Positions 1 through 9,183 of a DNA stretch of 64,000 nt are shown here, piece after piece. Positions within the stretch are counted from its first letter, which is position 1. Each line of letters opens with the position of its first letter. Both the position numbers and the translations under genes were made by a program. The stretch covers positions 2,604,001 through 2,668,000 of the forward strand of contig NZ_PGET01000001.1 in assembly GCF_002797975.1 (NCBI RefSeq). The letters are read 5' to 3'. Source of the stretch: [Clostridium] celerecrescens 18A. Lineage in GTDB: Bacteria; Bacillota; Clostridia; Lachnospirales; Lachnospiraceae. The notes beneath the pieces are model-generated. The model made no database searches, was not told the origin of the DNA, and was given only the letters and a program-made list of their open reading frames with translations.

Positions 1-604
1 CCATCCGATGGGATATGTAAACGATTCCCATTCCTTTGGCCCTTAAATCCCTGATGATTTTAAACAGCTCCTCGATCTCAGCCTCTGTCAAGGCTGCTGA
101 GGGCTCATCAAATACAATCAGCTTTACTTCTCTTGAAATTGCCTTTGCAATTTCACACATCTGCTGCCTTCCTACGGTTAAATTTCCCATGGTTTCCGCC
201 GGGTTAATATCTATGTTCAGTTTGTCAAACAGCTTCTTGGCCTCCCTGTTCATCTGGGCATCATCAATCAACCCGCCATTCATCATTTCCCGGCCAATGA
301 AGATATTCTGCGCGACAGTAAGATGATTCATCATATTAAGCTCCTGATGTACAATGGCAATTCCTGTGTCCTGGGCTTCCTTTGGTGTCGAAAACTCCAT
401 CTCTTTTCCTTCAAACTCGATCGTACCAGAATCCTTTGAATAAATACCGGTAAGTATTTTCATCAGTGTGGATTTTCCTGCACCATTCTCACCCATTAAC
501 GCGTGAACCTCGCCGCCTTTTACTTCCAGGTCCACATGATCCAGTGCATGCACACCGGGAAACGACTTGTCAATCCCCTTCATTCTAAGCATCACGTCGC
601 TCAC
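1..604 (-). CDS. Sugar ABC transporter ATP-binding protein (MglA/RbsA type), C-terminus off window
   Basis: This is the N-terminal part of a double-ABC ATPase that energises monosaccharide import (CUT2 family) on the cytoplasmic face of the membrane. Visible are the Walker A motif GENGAGKST, the Q-loop region HQELNMM, an LTVGRQQM signature of the kind seen in MglA/RbsA/XylG, and Walker [13 protein letters not shown]. The gene runs off the left edge after about 200 codons, so the second ATPase domain and the permease are not seen. GTG at 604 follows a GGAAGGTGG Shine-Dalgarno; ATG at 619 or 592 are alternatives. A LacI-type operator lies directly upstream, so the neighbouring LacI protein probably controls it. 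The substrate cannot be read from this part. Confidence 0.93.
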   Translation of the reverse strand, partial: MSDVMLRMKGIDKSFPGVHALDHVDLEVKGGEVHALMGENGAGKSTLMKILTGIYSKDSGTIEFEGKEMEFSTPKEAQDTGIAIVHQELNMMNHLTVAQNIFIGREMMNGGLIDDAQMNREAKKLFDKLNIDINPAETMGNLTVGRQQMCEIAKAISREVKLIVFDEPSAALTEAEIEELFKIIRDLRAKGMGIVYISHRM

Positions 605-633
605 AATTCCACCTTCCATCTCCTCTGATTATA

Positions 634-669
634 AGAGCGAACCGTTTCGCTCTTTCTACTATCATTATA
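634..669 (-). promoter_or_regulatory. Promoter -10 and LacI-family operator of the sugar ABC operon
   Basis: A 20-bp near-palindrome, agagcgaaccgtttcgctct (634-653), has 18 of 20 positions symmetric and a central CG typical of LacI/GalR operators. On the minus strand it sits about 10 bp downstream of a TATAAT -10 box (664-669), where a bound repressor would block initiation. The 16-bp core recurs in front of the lacI gene at 6155-6170. Confidence 0.75.
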
Positions 670-710
670 TATACTCCAATTTTTTTTCCTATAGAGGATC
701 TTACAAAAAA

Positions 711-750
711 AGAGGAATATTTTACTTTTCCGTAAAATATTCCTCTTTTT
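711..750. terminator. Bidirectional intrinsic terminator
   Basis: A perfect 15-bp stem (711-725 with 732-746) has a 6-nt loop, with T-runs on both sides. It separates the regulator/binding-protein operon (ending at 802) from the separately promoted ABC ATPase gene. Confidence 0.85.
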
Positions 751-801
751 CCTTCTTCTGTATGGACCGATGAATCCGCAAAGACATATACTATATGATA
801 A

Positions 802-1776
802 TTAAAATGGAAACAGCAATTTTTGATTTTCATCCGTGTAGATATTATCTACCGTAATGATCTCGGTTTCAGAATGAATGATCTTCTCCACCTTCTTTCC
901 CTTTGCAATTTCCACAGATTTCTGTATTCCCAAGTATCCCATGTTAAAAGGTTTCTGTACAATGAGTGTATCAATGATTCCTTCTTCCAGATATTGGATA
1001 CCCTCCACATCATTATCAAACCCCACAATATATATCTTATGTTTCAGATCCTTTTCCCTCACAGCCCGTGCAACCCCCACTGTGGAATATAAATTCAGGC
1101 CGGCAATCAGGTTAATTTCCGGTTTTTCTTCCAGAAGCTGCTTTGTCTTCTCATATGCCTGTTCATAGTCTGAATTGCTGTATAATACAGTTTCAATCCG
1201 GTTTTCGTATTCGCCAAGCCCGGTCCTGACTCCCTGTTCGCGTTCAATGGCGGTGGAAGAAGCTTTTACAAACGACATAATGGCGATTTTTGTATCCTCT
1301 TTCATATAATCCAGCATTTTGCTGCCCATCTGGATTCCTGCCTCTATGTTATCCGTGCTGACACATAACTCAGCAAGGTCCTCATCAAGCATGGAATCCA
1401 ACAGAATCAGTTTGATACCGGCCTTCTTTATTTTCCATGCGGAATCTGTCATCTCCGAATACCTGATGGGTGACAATGCAATCACATCGGGTTTCAGTTT
1501 GATTGCTTCGTCAATGTATTTCTCCTGTGTTGCATAATCGTTTTCAATTTGAGGAGCAAGAATAACGAGATCAGCCTGATACTCCCTTGCCGCACTTTTT
1601 GCACCGGTTATCATAGACATCCAGAAGTCATTTGTTTCATCCATAACCTTGGGAATAAAAACAATCCTTACTTTTTTGTTCTCTCTAAATTCCTCCAGTC
1701 GGAGCAAGGATAAAGCAAAGCAGGCAGCTGCAAGCAGAAGCAGCAATAAGACTATTCCATTTTTATGCTTTTTCAT
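802..1776 (-). CDS. Periplasmic-binding-protein-like sugar sensor, membrane anchored
   Basis: A 324-residue protein of the Peripla_BP_4 / RbsB-like fold, expected outside the membrane behind an N-terminal hydrophobic segment (residues about 7-22). A cysteine follows three alanines, so it is either an imperfect lipobox or an uncleaved anchor. The body carries typical features: VRIVFIPK at the first strand, PDVIALSP, and VGFDND near the hinge. ATG at 1776 with AAAGGAGG just upstream is the start; the frame stays open upstream inside the kinase gene. It overlaps the kinase stop by 14 bp and ends the lacI-yesN-yesM operon. Position suggests it presents ligand to the sensor kinase, as in XylFII/LytS-type three-component systems, rather than serving import; this is inference. 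Confidence 0.85.
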   Translation of the reverse strand: MKKHKNGIVLLLLLLAAACFALSLLRLEEFRENKKVRIVFIPKVMDETNDFWMSMITGAKSAAREYQADLVILAPQIENDYATQEKYIDEAIKLKPDVIALSPIRYSEMTDSAWKIKKAGIKLILLDSMLDEDLAELCVSTDNIEAGIQMGSKMLDYMKEDTKIAIMSFVKASSTAIEREQGVRTGLGEYENRIETVLYSNSDYEQAYEKTKQLLEEKPEINLIAGLNLYSTVGVARAVREKDLKHKIYIVGFDNDVEGIQYLEEGIIDTLIVQKPFNMGYLGIQKSVEIAKGKKVEKIIHSETEIITVDNIYTDENQKLLFPF

Positions 1777-3547
1777 CTGTATCCTCCTTTTGCTCCGGTA
1801 GAAGGCAGGGGATTTCAATGGTAATGGCCGTTCCAATTTCCTTTTCGCTATCCACCTGAATTCCATATTCCTCACCGTAATACAGCTTTAAGCGGTTCTG
1901 TATATTCCCAAGCCCCACTCCATTGTGTTTTCCTCCGGTTTTATTTCTGTTTTGGAAAAGATTCTGTAGAGTCTCTTTTTCCATCCCTACTCCATCATCC
2001 ATCACCTTAAGGATAACGTTTTTCTCCAGACGATACCCTGTGATCCAAATATGGCCTCCCCCTTCTTTATACTTAAGTCCATGATACAGTGCATTCTCTA
2101 CAAGGGGCTGCAAAACCAGTTTTATAATGTGGCATTCCTGGATATCCGAATTAACCTGGATATCAAAGGTCACCTTATCCCGATAGCGCATCTGCTGGAT
2201 TAAAAGATAATTTTTTGTGTATTCCAATTCCTGGCTGATCGTGACAAACACATCGGAATTCCCGATGGACTGCCGAAAGAACCGGGCTAATATGGAAGTC
2301 ATTTTTATGGCATGCTGCGAATCATCAGTTTCAATCATCCATATAATAGAGTCCAAAGTATTATATAAAAAGTGGGGATTGATCTGTGACTGCAGAGCTT
2401 TCAATTCACTTTTTCGCTTTTCCACCTGTTCCGCCATATTCTTCTTCATCAATTCATCAATATGTTCCGTCATCCGGTTGAAGGTCCGGTTTAAACTGGC
2501 GATCTCATTATCTCCTCCTGCATCAATGTATACCGGTTGGAATTCCCCCTCCTGTACTTTTTTCATACCTGCCTGAAGCTGTTTTATGGGTTTTGTTATG
2601 CTGTCGGACAGGAAGATGGCAATTAAGCCTGCCAGGACGATCAGAGCCAGAGCCATGCCAATGTACATAGCTCTCATGGCCTGCTCCCTTTTTACAAGCT
2701 CAGAAGTGTACACAACTCCCACAATGGTCCAGCCTGTTTTTTCTGAGCGAAAGGTGGTATAAATCTTATTCTCGCCGCTCTCATCTTTATAGGAAATTCC
2801 TGTTTTCTGGTTCAGGGCTTCTTTCAGAAGTTCCTTTTTTACCCCGCTTAAGATCAGCTGCTGCTGGGGATGGTATACAATTTCCCCTTTCTGATCCACA
2901 ATATATACATAGCCTTTATTTCCCAGATGAATTGATTCACATAGGTCATTGATCACATCATAATTTAAATCAAGAATAAACAGTCCTTCCACCTGCTGGG
3001 TCCGGGGATTCCGGATTCCTCTGCTGAGTGTCACCACCCATTTATAATCTCCCTTTACCAGATTCTGGACATGGGAAGAGGAAATAACAATTTCACTTCC
3101 TGCTTCTTTTGCCTCCAAGTACCATTCCTTCTTATCCAACTGGGCTCTGGTATTCATCATCCTGTCTCCGCCGTTAATAAAATACCTGCCATTGTACCCA
3201 AGGATCGCAATATTGTATATATCCTTCCTCACCTGAAGGATGGTCTGGAATTCTTCCTTCAGATGAGGCCACACACCAGTTTCATCGTCACCAAATAAAT
3301 ATTCCCGCATGTCCCGGTTGCTGACAACCACATGAGAGATGTTTTCCATATGATCTACGTAATTTTCGATGCTTAAGTTTACCTGTTCAATCAACCTGCG
3401 GCTGTTTTCTTCAGAATTCTCCATTAAGTTCTCTTTGGTATATTTTATAGAAAAAAACATAAATGCAGTTACAATCAACAGTACCAGGCAGGAGAAATAA
3501 ATGATCATGCTGGTACGGATGCTTTTAAACCTTATCTTCCTTATCAT
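1763..3547 (-). CDS. Sensor histidine kinase, YesM family
   Basis: A 594-residue membrane kinase: TM1 at about 14-34, a long extracellular dCache-like sensor (about 36-285), TM2 at about 291-313, HAMP to about 365, then a His_kinase domain with QINPHFLYNTLDS (phospho-acceptor His about 392) and a C-terminal HATPase with DDGVGM and GVGLGNI glycine boxes. This is the layout of YesM-type kinases that control carbohydrate uptake genes. It overlaps the response-regulator gene by 23 bp and the binding-protein gene by 14 bp, which implies translational coupling. It presumably phosphorylates the neighbouring YesN-type regulator. Confidence 0.93.
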   Translation of the reverse strand: MIRKIRFKSIRTSMIIYFSCLVLLIVTAFMFFSIKYTKENLMENSEENSRRLIEQVNLSIENYVDHMENISHVVVSNRDMREYLFGDDETGVWPHLKEEFQTILQVRKDIYNIAILGYNGRYFINGGDRMMNTRAQLDKKEWYLEAKEAGSEIVISSSHVQNLVKGDYKWVVTLSRGIRNPRTQQVEGLFILDLNYDVINDLCESIHLGNKGYVYIVDQKGEIVYHPQQQLILSGVKKELLKEALNQKTGISYKDESGENKIYTTFRSEKTGWTIVGVVYTSELVKREQAMRAMYIGMALALIVLAGLIAIFLSDSITKPIKQLQAGMKKVQEGEFQPVYIDAGGDNEIASLNRTFNRMTEHIDELMKKNMAEQVEKRKSELKALQSQINPHFLYNTLDSIIWMIETDDSQHAIKMTSILARFFRQSIGNSDVFVTISQELEYTKNYLLIQQMRYRDKVTFDIQVNSDIQECHIIKLVLQPLVENALYHGLKYKEGGGHIWITGYRLEKNVILKVMDDGVGMEKETLQNLFQNRNKTGGKHNGVGLGNIQNRLKLYYGEEYGIQVDSEKEIGTAITIEIPCLLPEQKEDTDEKA

Positions 3548-5129
3548 CTTTCCCCTTCTGTCTGGTCACGGACTTTGCATATTCCCTGGGTGTATTCCCT
3601 ACTGTCTTTTTAAAAATAGAGCTGAAATAATTGGAGTCACTGTACCCACAGCGTTCTGCAATCTCATAGGTTTTCATGGTTGTATTTTTCAGCAGTTCCT
3701 TAGCCGCTTCCATTCTGGCCTTTGTCAGAGCTTCCACAAAGGTCATACCAGTATAATTTTTAAATGCGGAGCTGAAATAGCTGACGCTGATCGCCAGCTT
3801 ACTGCACACTTCCTGAAGAGAAAGATTGCATTCGGAATAATGCTCCGAGATATAATTAAGAGCCATTGACGCCCGTTCTTCTCCATAACTGCTGCGGTTT
3901 CTGTTCATAATATCTGCTGCAGAATCAAAAAAATCCAACAGCTTTTCTTCCATTTCATAGATATAACTGCAGCTGTAAAGGCCGGAAAGAAGCTCCTGCC
4001 CCTTTAGAAAAAGCTCATCATCCACCATGTTCAGACGTTCCAAGGAATTCATTACGGCCAGAATAAGACTTTGACAGAAAATCACAACCTTAGCCCGTGA
4101 AAGCCATTTCTCGCTGCATTCGCACCGGATCAAGGAGACCTCCCGGCGTATCTCTTCCTTTAAATTACTCTGGACGGCTAGAACCAATCTCTTTTCCCTG
4201 TCATTTTTCTCAAATCCGGAATCTGGCTGATACCGGCACTTCTTGTATTGATCCCATTCATATACATGGGATTCCTTTTCCAGATAAAGGTATTCTTTCA
4301 TCCTCAAGGCTTTTTCATAAGAAAGATTCAATCCGTTTAAATTCATAACAGCACTCCCCATCAGACAGAACACTTCGATCCCTAATTTGCTGCTGATGTC
4401 CTGTACCATCATCTGGCATAAGCGGACCATATTAATCTCCTGGTCATCGCTGCGGCTCCGCTTAATATACGTAATCATGGTTCCGTCATTTCCTTGAAAG
4501 GCCAGAACATACTCCGGGTATTTGGTTCTGGTAAATTCCGTCATGTGCTCCAGCTCCATCCGGCTGACCGGCTCTCTTGGACAAAAAATCGCAGCGCAGT
4601 AGCTGTCTCCGCGGAAATTAATTTTAAATTCTCTCAGCTTTTCCCCTATGGCCTCCTCTGGTACCTTTCCCTGTGCCAGTTGAAGCAGAAACTGGTTTTC
4701 CAGCAATTGATAGCTGTCTTCGTACCGGGTGCGCACTTGCTGATTATTCCTCTCATCCTCTAGAATCTTATGGATCTCTATTAAGTTTTCCATCAACTCC
4801 GCCGATGTGACAGGTTTCAATATATAGGAAAACACATGATATTCCAGCGCTTTTTTTGCGTATTCAAATTCTTCGTATCCCGTAATAATTACTACCTTGG
4901 TGTTTTTGGCATTTTCATATACATACTTTGCAAGTTCCAGCCCATCAACAAAGGGCATACAGATATCAGTAAGGATCAGGCTGACCGGTTCCCTCTCAAT
5001 ATATGCAATCGCCTCCCTGCCATTTTCACAGATACCTGCTAATTCAAAGCCCAGTTCCTCCCATGGGATTTTCTTAGAAATCCTCTCCCGGATTAATATC
5101 TCGTCATCCACCAGCAATACTTTATACAT
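3525..5129 (-). CDS. Response regulator with AraC-type DNA-binding domain, YesN family
   Basis: A 534-residue cytoplasmic transcription factor. The receiver domain (1-120) has the acidic pair VDDE, phospho-acceptor Asp55 in LILTDICMP, and Lys105 in the YILKP motif. A middle linker of about 300 residues has no recognisable motif. Two AraC-type helix-turn-helices occupy the last 100 residues (LSLQEVCSKLAISVSYFSS and IAERCGYSDSNYFSSIFKK). The start ATG at 5129 follows GGGGG. It lies 12 nt downstream of lacI and overlaps the kinase gene, so all four genes are probably one transcript. Confidence 0.93.
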   Translation of the reverse strand: MYKVLLVDDEILIRERISKKIPWEELGFELAGICENGREAIAYIEREPVSLILTDICMPFVDGLELAKYVYENAKNTKVVIITGYEEFEYAKKALEYHVFSYILKPVTSAELMENLIEIHKILEDERNNQQVRTRYEDSYQLLENQFLLQLAQGKVPEEAIGEKLREFKINFRGDSYCAAIFCPREPVSRMELEHMTEFTRTKYPEYVLAFQGNDGTMITYIKRSRSDDQEINMVRLCQMMVQDISSKLGIEVFCLMGSAVMNLNGLNLSYEKALRMKEYLYLEKESHVYEWDQYKKCRYQPDSGFEKNDREKRLVLAVQSNLKEEIRREVSLIRCECSEKWLSRAKVVIFCQSLILAVMNSLERLNMVDDELFLKGQELLSGLYSCSYIYEMEEKLLDFFDSAADIMNRNRSSYGEERASMALNYISEHYSECNLSLQEVCSKLAISVSYFSSAFKNYTGMTFVEALTKARMEAAKELLKNTTMKTYEIAERCGYSDSNYFSSIFKKTVGNTPREYAKSVTRQKGKDDKEDKV

Positions 5130-5141
5130 GTTTTACCCCCG

Positions 5142-6137
5142 TCAAACAATCCTTCCGATGGACTCTCCCTCTGACAGCATGGTCTGGAGCATTTCCACCT
5201 GTGGTTCCCGACAGTTGCCGTTCTTTAACCGTTCCATCATAATCTCGGCTGCCCTCACAGCAATTTGTTCCATGGGCTGTGTGATCATCCAAAGCTTAGG
5301 CTTTACCACCTGGGCCAGCATCATATTGTCAAACCCGATTACGGAGATTTCCTTTGGAAAAGTAACATTATGTTCATTCATGGCTATCACAGCCCCAAGT
5401 GTAATCTCATAATTGCTTAAAAACACTGCCGTTGGCCGTTCTTTCATGTTAAGAAGTTTTTCCATGGCTCCGTATCCATGCCCCACAGTTAGCTCTCCCT
5501 TCAGGATGCAGGCTTCTGCTCCTGCTTCCTCCATGGTTTGGCAAAATCCATATAGCCGCTTTCTGGCCGTATAATAATGCTCATCCCCGCAGATCATTCC
5601 GATCCGGCGGTGTCCATATGAAAGCAGCTTCTCCACCGCCAGCCTTGATGCCGTTTCATTGTCAACTATCACGCTGTCAAATTCCTGATCTTCGAACATT
5701 CGGTCAATCAGCACAACAGGAATCCCCCGTTCCCTGGCAGGCTTTAAATAACCGGAATTATCAGATGTGGGAAAGGTGATGATCCCATCCACCTGTTTGC
5801 CCAGGAGAAACTGTATTTCTTCCGCCTCTAAATCCGAATTTCCGCGGCAGTCACAAAGAAACATCCCATATCCATGTTGACGGAGGATGTCTTCCATCCG
5901 GGATATAATTGTTCCTGCAAAAATATTATTCAAATCATGGAGAAGAACTCCTACGATCCTGGTCTGCCTGGTTTTTAGACCCCGAGCAACTTCATTGACT
6001 TCGTAATGGAGTTCCTCTATGGCCCTGCCGATTGACGCCCTGTTTTCCGGCAGAACATTGCCTCCATTTAGATATTTGGAAATTGTAGCCAATGACAGGC
6101 CTGTCAGCTTTTGAATGTCTCTTATTGTTGCGCCCAT
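5142..6137 (-). CDS. LacI/GalR-family transcriptional repressor
   Basis: 331 residues: an N-terminal LacI helix-turn-helix (TIRDIQKLTGLSLATISKYL) with hinge helix to about residue 60, then a periplasmic-binding-like effector domain (VGVLLHDLNN, QVDGIITFPT, VIGFDNMMLAQ). The start is ATG 6137, preceded by GGAAAGGAAG; the frame remains open upstream but without a ribosome site. The palindromic operator 18 bp upstream implies autoregulation, and the matching site at 634 ties the ABC transporter to it. The effector is probably the imported sugar or its phosphate. Confidence 0.93.
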   Translation of the reverse strand: MGATIRDIQKLTGLSLATISKYLNGGNVLPENRASIGRAIEELHYEVNEVARGLKTRQTRIVGVLLHDLNNIFAGTIISRMEDILRQHGYGMFLCDCRGNSDLEAEEIQFLLGKQVDGIITFPTSDNSGYLKPARERGIPVVLIDRMFEDQEFDSVIVDNETASRLAVEKLLSYGHRRIGMICGDEHYYTARKRLYGFCQTMEEAGAEACILKGELTVGHGYGAMEKLLNMKERPTAVFLSNYEITLGAVIAMNEHNVTFPKEISVIGFDNMMLAQVVKPKLWMITQPMEQIAVRAAEIMMERLKNGNCREPQVEMLQTMLSEGESIGRIV

Positions 6138-6154
6138 AGTCTTCCTTTCCTGAC

Positions 6155-6188
6155 AGCGAACCGTTTCGCTCTTTTTCCTTTTATTATA
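6155..6188 (-). promoter_or_regulatory. lacI promoter -10 with autoregulatory operator
   Basis: TATAAT on the minus strand (6183-6188) is followed by the operator agcgaaccgtttcgct (6155-6170), identical over 16 bp to the one at 634-653 and with the same placement relative to the -10 box. No good -35 is visible. Confidence 0.75.
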
Positions 6189-6270
6189 CATAATCTGCAT
6201 CAAAAAGAACAGTATCAAAATTACCCACTCTGCAGAATTCCTATGGGGAGCATACTCTCCATGGCATACG

Positions 6271-6313
6271 AAAAGAAAGAGAAACTTCCTCTCCGTCAGC
6301 TTCTCTTTCTTTT
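6271..6313 (-). terminator. Intrinsic terminator of the six-gene sugar operon
   Basis: Perfect 13-bp arms (6271-6283 and 6301-6313) lie just after the aldo/keto reductase stop. The arm itself supplies the T-rich tail on the minus strand. Confidence 0.6.
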
Positions 6314-6315
6314 CC

Positions 6316-7323
6316 CTATTTTACAATACAGCCATCCTCATCCCACAGATCATGCCAATCTGCTGCACCTTCCCAGAGAAATACCTGCCCTTTTACCAGC
6401 CGGTTATTGCGCTCCAGGGTTGCAATTGATTTCATCTCATCCTCTGTAAGCGGATCTTCTGTCATGGCTCTTAAGTTGCCGGCATACTCTGCTTCATGGA
6501 TGGAAAATGGAATGGGGATCTGCCCTCTTTGTCTTGCCCATTTCAGTGCAATAAGTGCCGGATGGCATCCGTGAGCCTCTGCAATTTTCTTCATCTTAGG
6601 CTGCTGTAAGTCTGCAATATCTTCTGGACACATATCACGTTCCGGACGTTGGGGAGAACCAAGGGGCATGAAGCCCACAGGCTGAATCTTATGTGCCACT
6701 AGATAATCAAACAGCTCCTGCTGCTGGAAGCAGGGATGGAGTTCCATTTCACAGGCAGCTGGCATGATCTTCATCAGCGGCAAAACTGCTTCCAGCTTCG
6801 GAATGGTCATATTGGAAATGCCAATGTTATTGATCAGTCCTTTTTCTACAAGGGCCTCACACTGTTTATATGTACGGATGAATTCCTCTGTGCTGAAAGG
6901 TCTGGAATCCGGATTGCGGGAATCCACATCACAATGAGGGGCATGATAGTTTGGGAACGGCCAATGGATAAAGAACAGGTCCATATAGCCGCAATGCAAG
7001 TCCGCAATGCTTTTTAAACAGGATTCCTCCACCCGCTCATGCATATCATTCCACACCTTTGTCATGATAAACAGGTCCTTTCTATCCACCACGCCTTCCT
7101 CAAACGCATCCTGGAATACTTTTCCGATCTGGTCCTCATTGCCGTAGCAGGCAGCACAGTCAAACAGCCGGTATCCACATCGGATTGCCCCTGCCACCGC
7201 AGAGGATACCTGTTCCGGGGTAAAACGGTCAGAACCAAAGGTTCCCATTCCAACACAGGGAATCTGCTCTCCCGTATACAGTGTTACTTTCGGCACATAT
7301 GCCGGATTGATGAATTCTCCCAT
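6316..7323 (-). CDS. Aldo/keto reductase
   Basis: A 335-residue NAD(P)H-dependent (alpha/beta)8-barrel oxidoreductase. The catalytic tetrad is complete: Asp55 (RLFDCAACY), Tyr60, Lys89 (IMTKVWN) and His120 (FFIHWPF); the C-terminal cofactor-binding region LKWARQRGQIPIPFS is present. It is the last gene of the operon, 32 nt after the epimerase gene and ahead of a terminator. It probably interconverts a sugar and a polyol for the same pathway (for example an aldose/galactitol step), but the substrate cannot be read from sequence. Confidence 0.92.
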   Translation of the reverse strand: MGEFINPAYVPKVTLYTGEQIPCVGMGTFGSDRFTPEQVSSAVAGAIRCGYRLFDCAACYGNEDQIGKVFQDAFEEGVVDRKDLFIMTKVWNDMHERVEESCLKSIADLHCGYMDLFFIHWPFPNYHAPHCDVDSRNPDSRPFSTEEFIRTYKQCEALVEKGLINNIGISNMTIPKLEAVLPLMKIMPAACEMELHPCFQQQELFDYLVAHKIQPVGFMPLGSPQRPERDMCPEDIADLQQPKMKKIAEAHGCHPALIALKWARQRGQIPIPFSIHEAEYAGNLRAMTEDPLTEDEMKSIATLERNNRLVKGQVFLWEGAADWHDLWDEDGCIVK

Positions 7324-7355
7324 CTGTCTATTCTCCTTTTCATTTTTCTTATTAT

Positions 7356-8237
7356 TTATAAAACCGTTATGGAATAACTTAACTTTTCTAAAAACCCTGG
7401 CTCTGCGATTAATACATTTCTCTTATGTTCCAGCACATCGTCTTCATCGCTGCAGGTAGAAAGACCGGACCATGGCTCCATAGCAATAAAAGGCCCGTTG
7501 TTGCCCGAAGACCATAAAATCACATATGGAAACTGCGGAAACTCCAATTGGATTCCTTTATGCTCCTGTCTGTGGATGTACTTGATTTTCCGGGATTTTA
7601 ACTGATCAAAGATTATTGCATCCTCTTTAAACAGATCGTGACTTAAGCGTAATGTATTGCTGCCTTCCAGCATCGCCGTTCTTTTTCCCATGTCGATCAG
7701 CCCTGTCTCTGTTACAGGAGCCGGAACCGTACAGTTTTCCTTCCGTTCAAAAACAATCTTATAGTCAGAATAATTCTCACCGCTGTCCAGGGGACAATTA
7801 AATGCAGGATGACCTCCTATGAAAAACGGCATATTGGCAGTATCCTCGTTCAATATCCCATAAGTTACCTGTATCTGCTTTTCCTTCAGCGTATAAGTGA
7901 TGAACAGACGAAACCGATAAGGATACTGGGCAAGCATAGACTCATTTTCTCCAATGGAGAAACAAATTTTGTCTTTGAACACGAATTCCAGTTTAAATTC
8001 TTCCTTACGTACAATTCCATGCCTTGGAATGTGAACCAACTTACCATCTTCCGTCAATGCCCGGTCCTCTCTCAGACTTCCGCAGATGGGAAACAGCACA
8101 GGCGCCTGGCCGCTCCAATACCGGGAGTCTCCCTGCCATAAATATTCACGTCCGCTCTTGTCCCTGATTGAGGTCATCCCTCCGCCCTTTGTTGTGAATA
8201 CCACGTGCAGATCATCATTCTCCAATTGATAGTTCAT
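7356..8237 (-). CDS. Aldose 1-epimerase (galactose mutarotase-like)
   Basis: A 293-residue cytoplasmic beta-sandwich epimerase of the LacX/YphB-like branch of the GalM fold: GGGMTSIRDKSGREYLWQGD at the N-terminus, VLFPICGSLRED, FFIGGHPAFNCP (catalytic His region) and AMEPWSG near the C-terminus with the putative catalytic Glu. ATG 8237 with GGGGGA upstream is preferred over a TTG at 8264. It overlaps the end of the PfkB gene by 23 bp, so it is translationally coupled. LacX-like proteins commonly sit with tagatose-phosphate genes, which fits this operon. Confidence 0.9.
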   Translation of the reverse strand: MNYQLENDDLHVVFTTKGGGMTSIRDKSGREYLWQGDSRYWSGQAPVLFPICGSLREDRALTEDGKLVHIPRHGIVRKEEFKLEFVFKDKICFSIGENESMLAQYPYRFRLFITYTLKEKQIQVTYGILNEDTANMPFFIGGHPAFNCPLDSGENYSDYKIVFERKENCTVPAPVTETGLIDMGKRTAMLEGSNTLRLSHDLFKEDAIIFDQLKSRKIKYIHRQEHKGIQLEFPQFPYVILWSSGNNGPFIAMEPWSGLSTCSDEDDVLEHKRNVLIAEPGFLEKLSYSITVL

Positions 8238-9174
8238 TACATCCCCCGATCCTGCATACTTCAATCTCCGGCAGCAGCCGTTCCATATCCTTAAGTCTGT
8301 AATACCCGGTTTCTTCCCTTAATGCCGCAGCTGCTGAAATAGCGCTGGCTTTTCTCAGAATCTCTTCCACAGGCAGACCCTGACTCAGCCCCAGAGCAAA
8401 ACCAGCAATCATGGAATCCCCGCACCCCACCGTATTAACCGCATTAATTTGGGGTACTATGGCTCGGTAAACTCCCGTATCACACACAACAAAGGATCCA
8501 TCCCTGCCAAGGGAAACTGCCACAATTTCCACACCACGTCTATGGATCTCACCAGCTGCCCGGATCATCTCATCCAGACTGTCACAGGACTTTCCGGTCA
8601 GCATTCGGATTTCATCCAAATTAGGCTTAATCATGGTCGGCAGGGCTTCTATCCCCATTTCAAGAAGCTTACCGCTGGTATCCAGTATCACTTTTTTTCC
8701 AAGATCTTTTCCAATCTTTACCAAGCATTGGTAAGCGGTTCCATCAAGGCCTTTGGGAACACTTCCAGACATGGCCACAACCTCTGCCTGTCCGGCCAAT
8801 TCTTTAAACTGCTCTGTAAACCGCCGAAAATCTTCCATTGAAACAGTAAACCCCGGCTCCAGAAATTCCGTCTGGATTTCATTTTTCTCATCCCAGATAT
8901 TAATGCAGGAACGGCTTTCCTCCTTTAAATGGTAAAAAGCACCTTTGATCCCAAATGGCTTTAGAGAATCCTCAATATAGCTTCCAGCATGGCCTCCGAT
9001 AAATCCGGTAGCTACCACTTGGGCACCTGCTATAGCAGCCGGTTTGGACACATTCAGTCCTTTTCCGCCTGGAGTATAAGTACATTCCTTTACCCGGTTT
9101 ACTTCTCCTATGCGAAACCCATCCACTACATAGCGTTTATCAATCGCCGCATTCAGTGTAACCGTCAGTATCAT
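8215..9174 (-). CDS. PfkB-family kinase (tagatose-6-phosphate kinase / 1-phosphofructokinase type)
   Basis: 319 residues with both PfkB signatures: GGKGLNVS (about residues 37-44) for substrate binding and NTVGCGDSMIAGFALG near residue 250 with the catalytic Asp. The opening MILTVTLNAAIDKRY is typical of the 1-phosphofructokinase/LacC branch. The gene lies 9 nt downstream of a GatD-like dehydrogenase in an operon with a class II aldolase, which favours tagatose 6-phosphate to tagatose 1,6-bisphosphate. Fructose 1-phosphate remains possible, since this branch cannot be split by eye. Confidence 0.9.
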   Translation of the reverse strand: MILTVTLNAAIDKRYVVDGFRIGEVNRVKECTYTPGGKGLNVSKPAAIAGAQVVATGFIGGHAGSYIEDSLKPFGIKGAFYHLKEESRSCINIWDEKNEIQTEFLEPGFTVSMEDFRRFTEQFKELAGQAEVVAMSGSVPKGLDGTAYQCLVKIGKDLGKKVILDTSGKLLEMGIEALPTMIKPNLDEIRMLTGKSCDSLDEMIRAAGEIHRRGVEIVAVSLGRDGSFVVCDTGVYRAIVPQINAVNTVGCGDSMIAGFALGLSQGLPVEEILRKASAISAAAALREETGYYRLKDMERLLPEIEVCRIGGCNELSIGE

Positions 9175-9183
9175 AGCAGCCTC

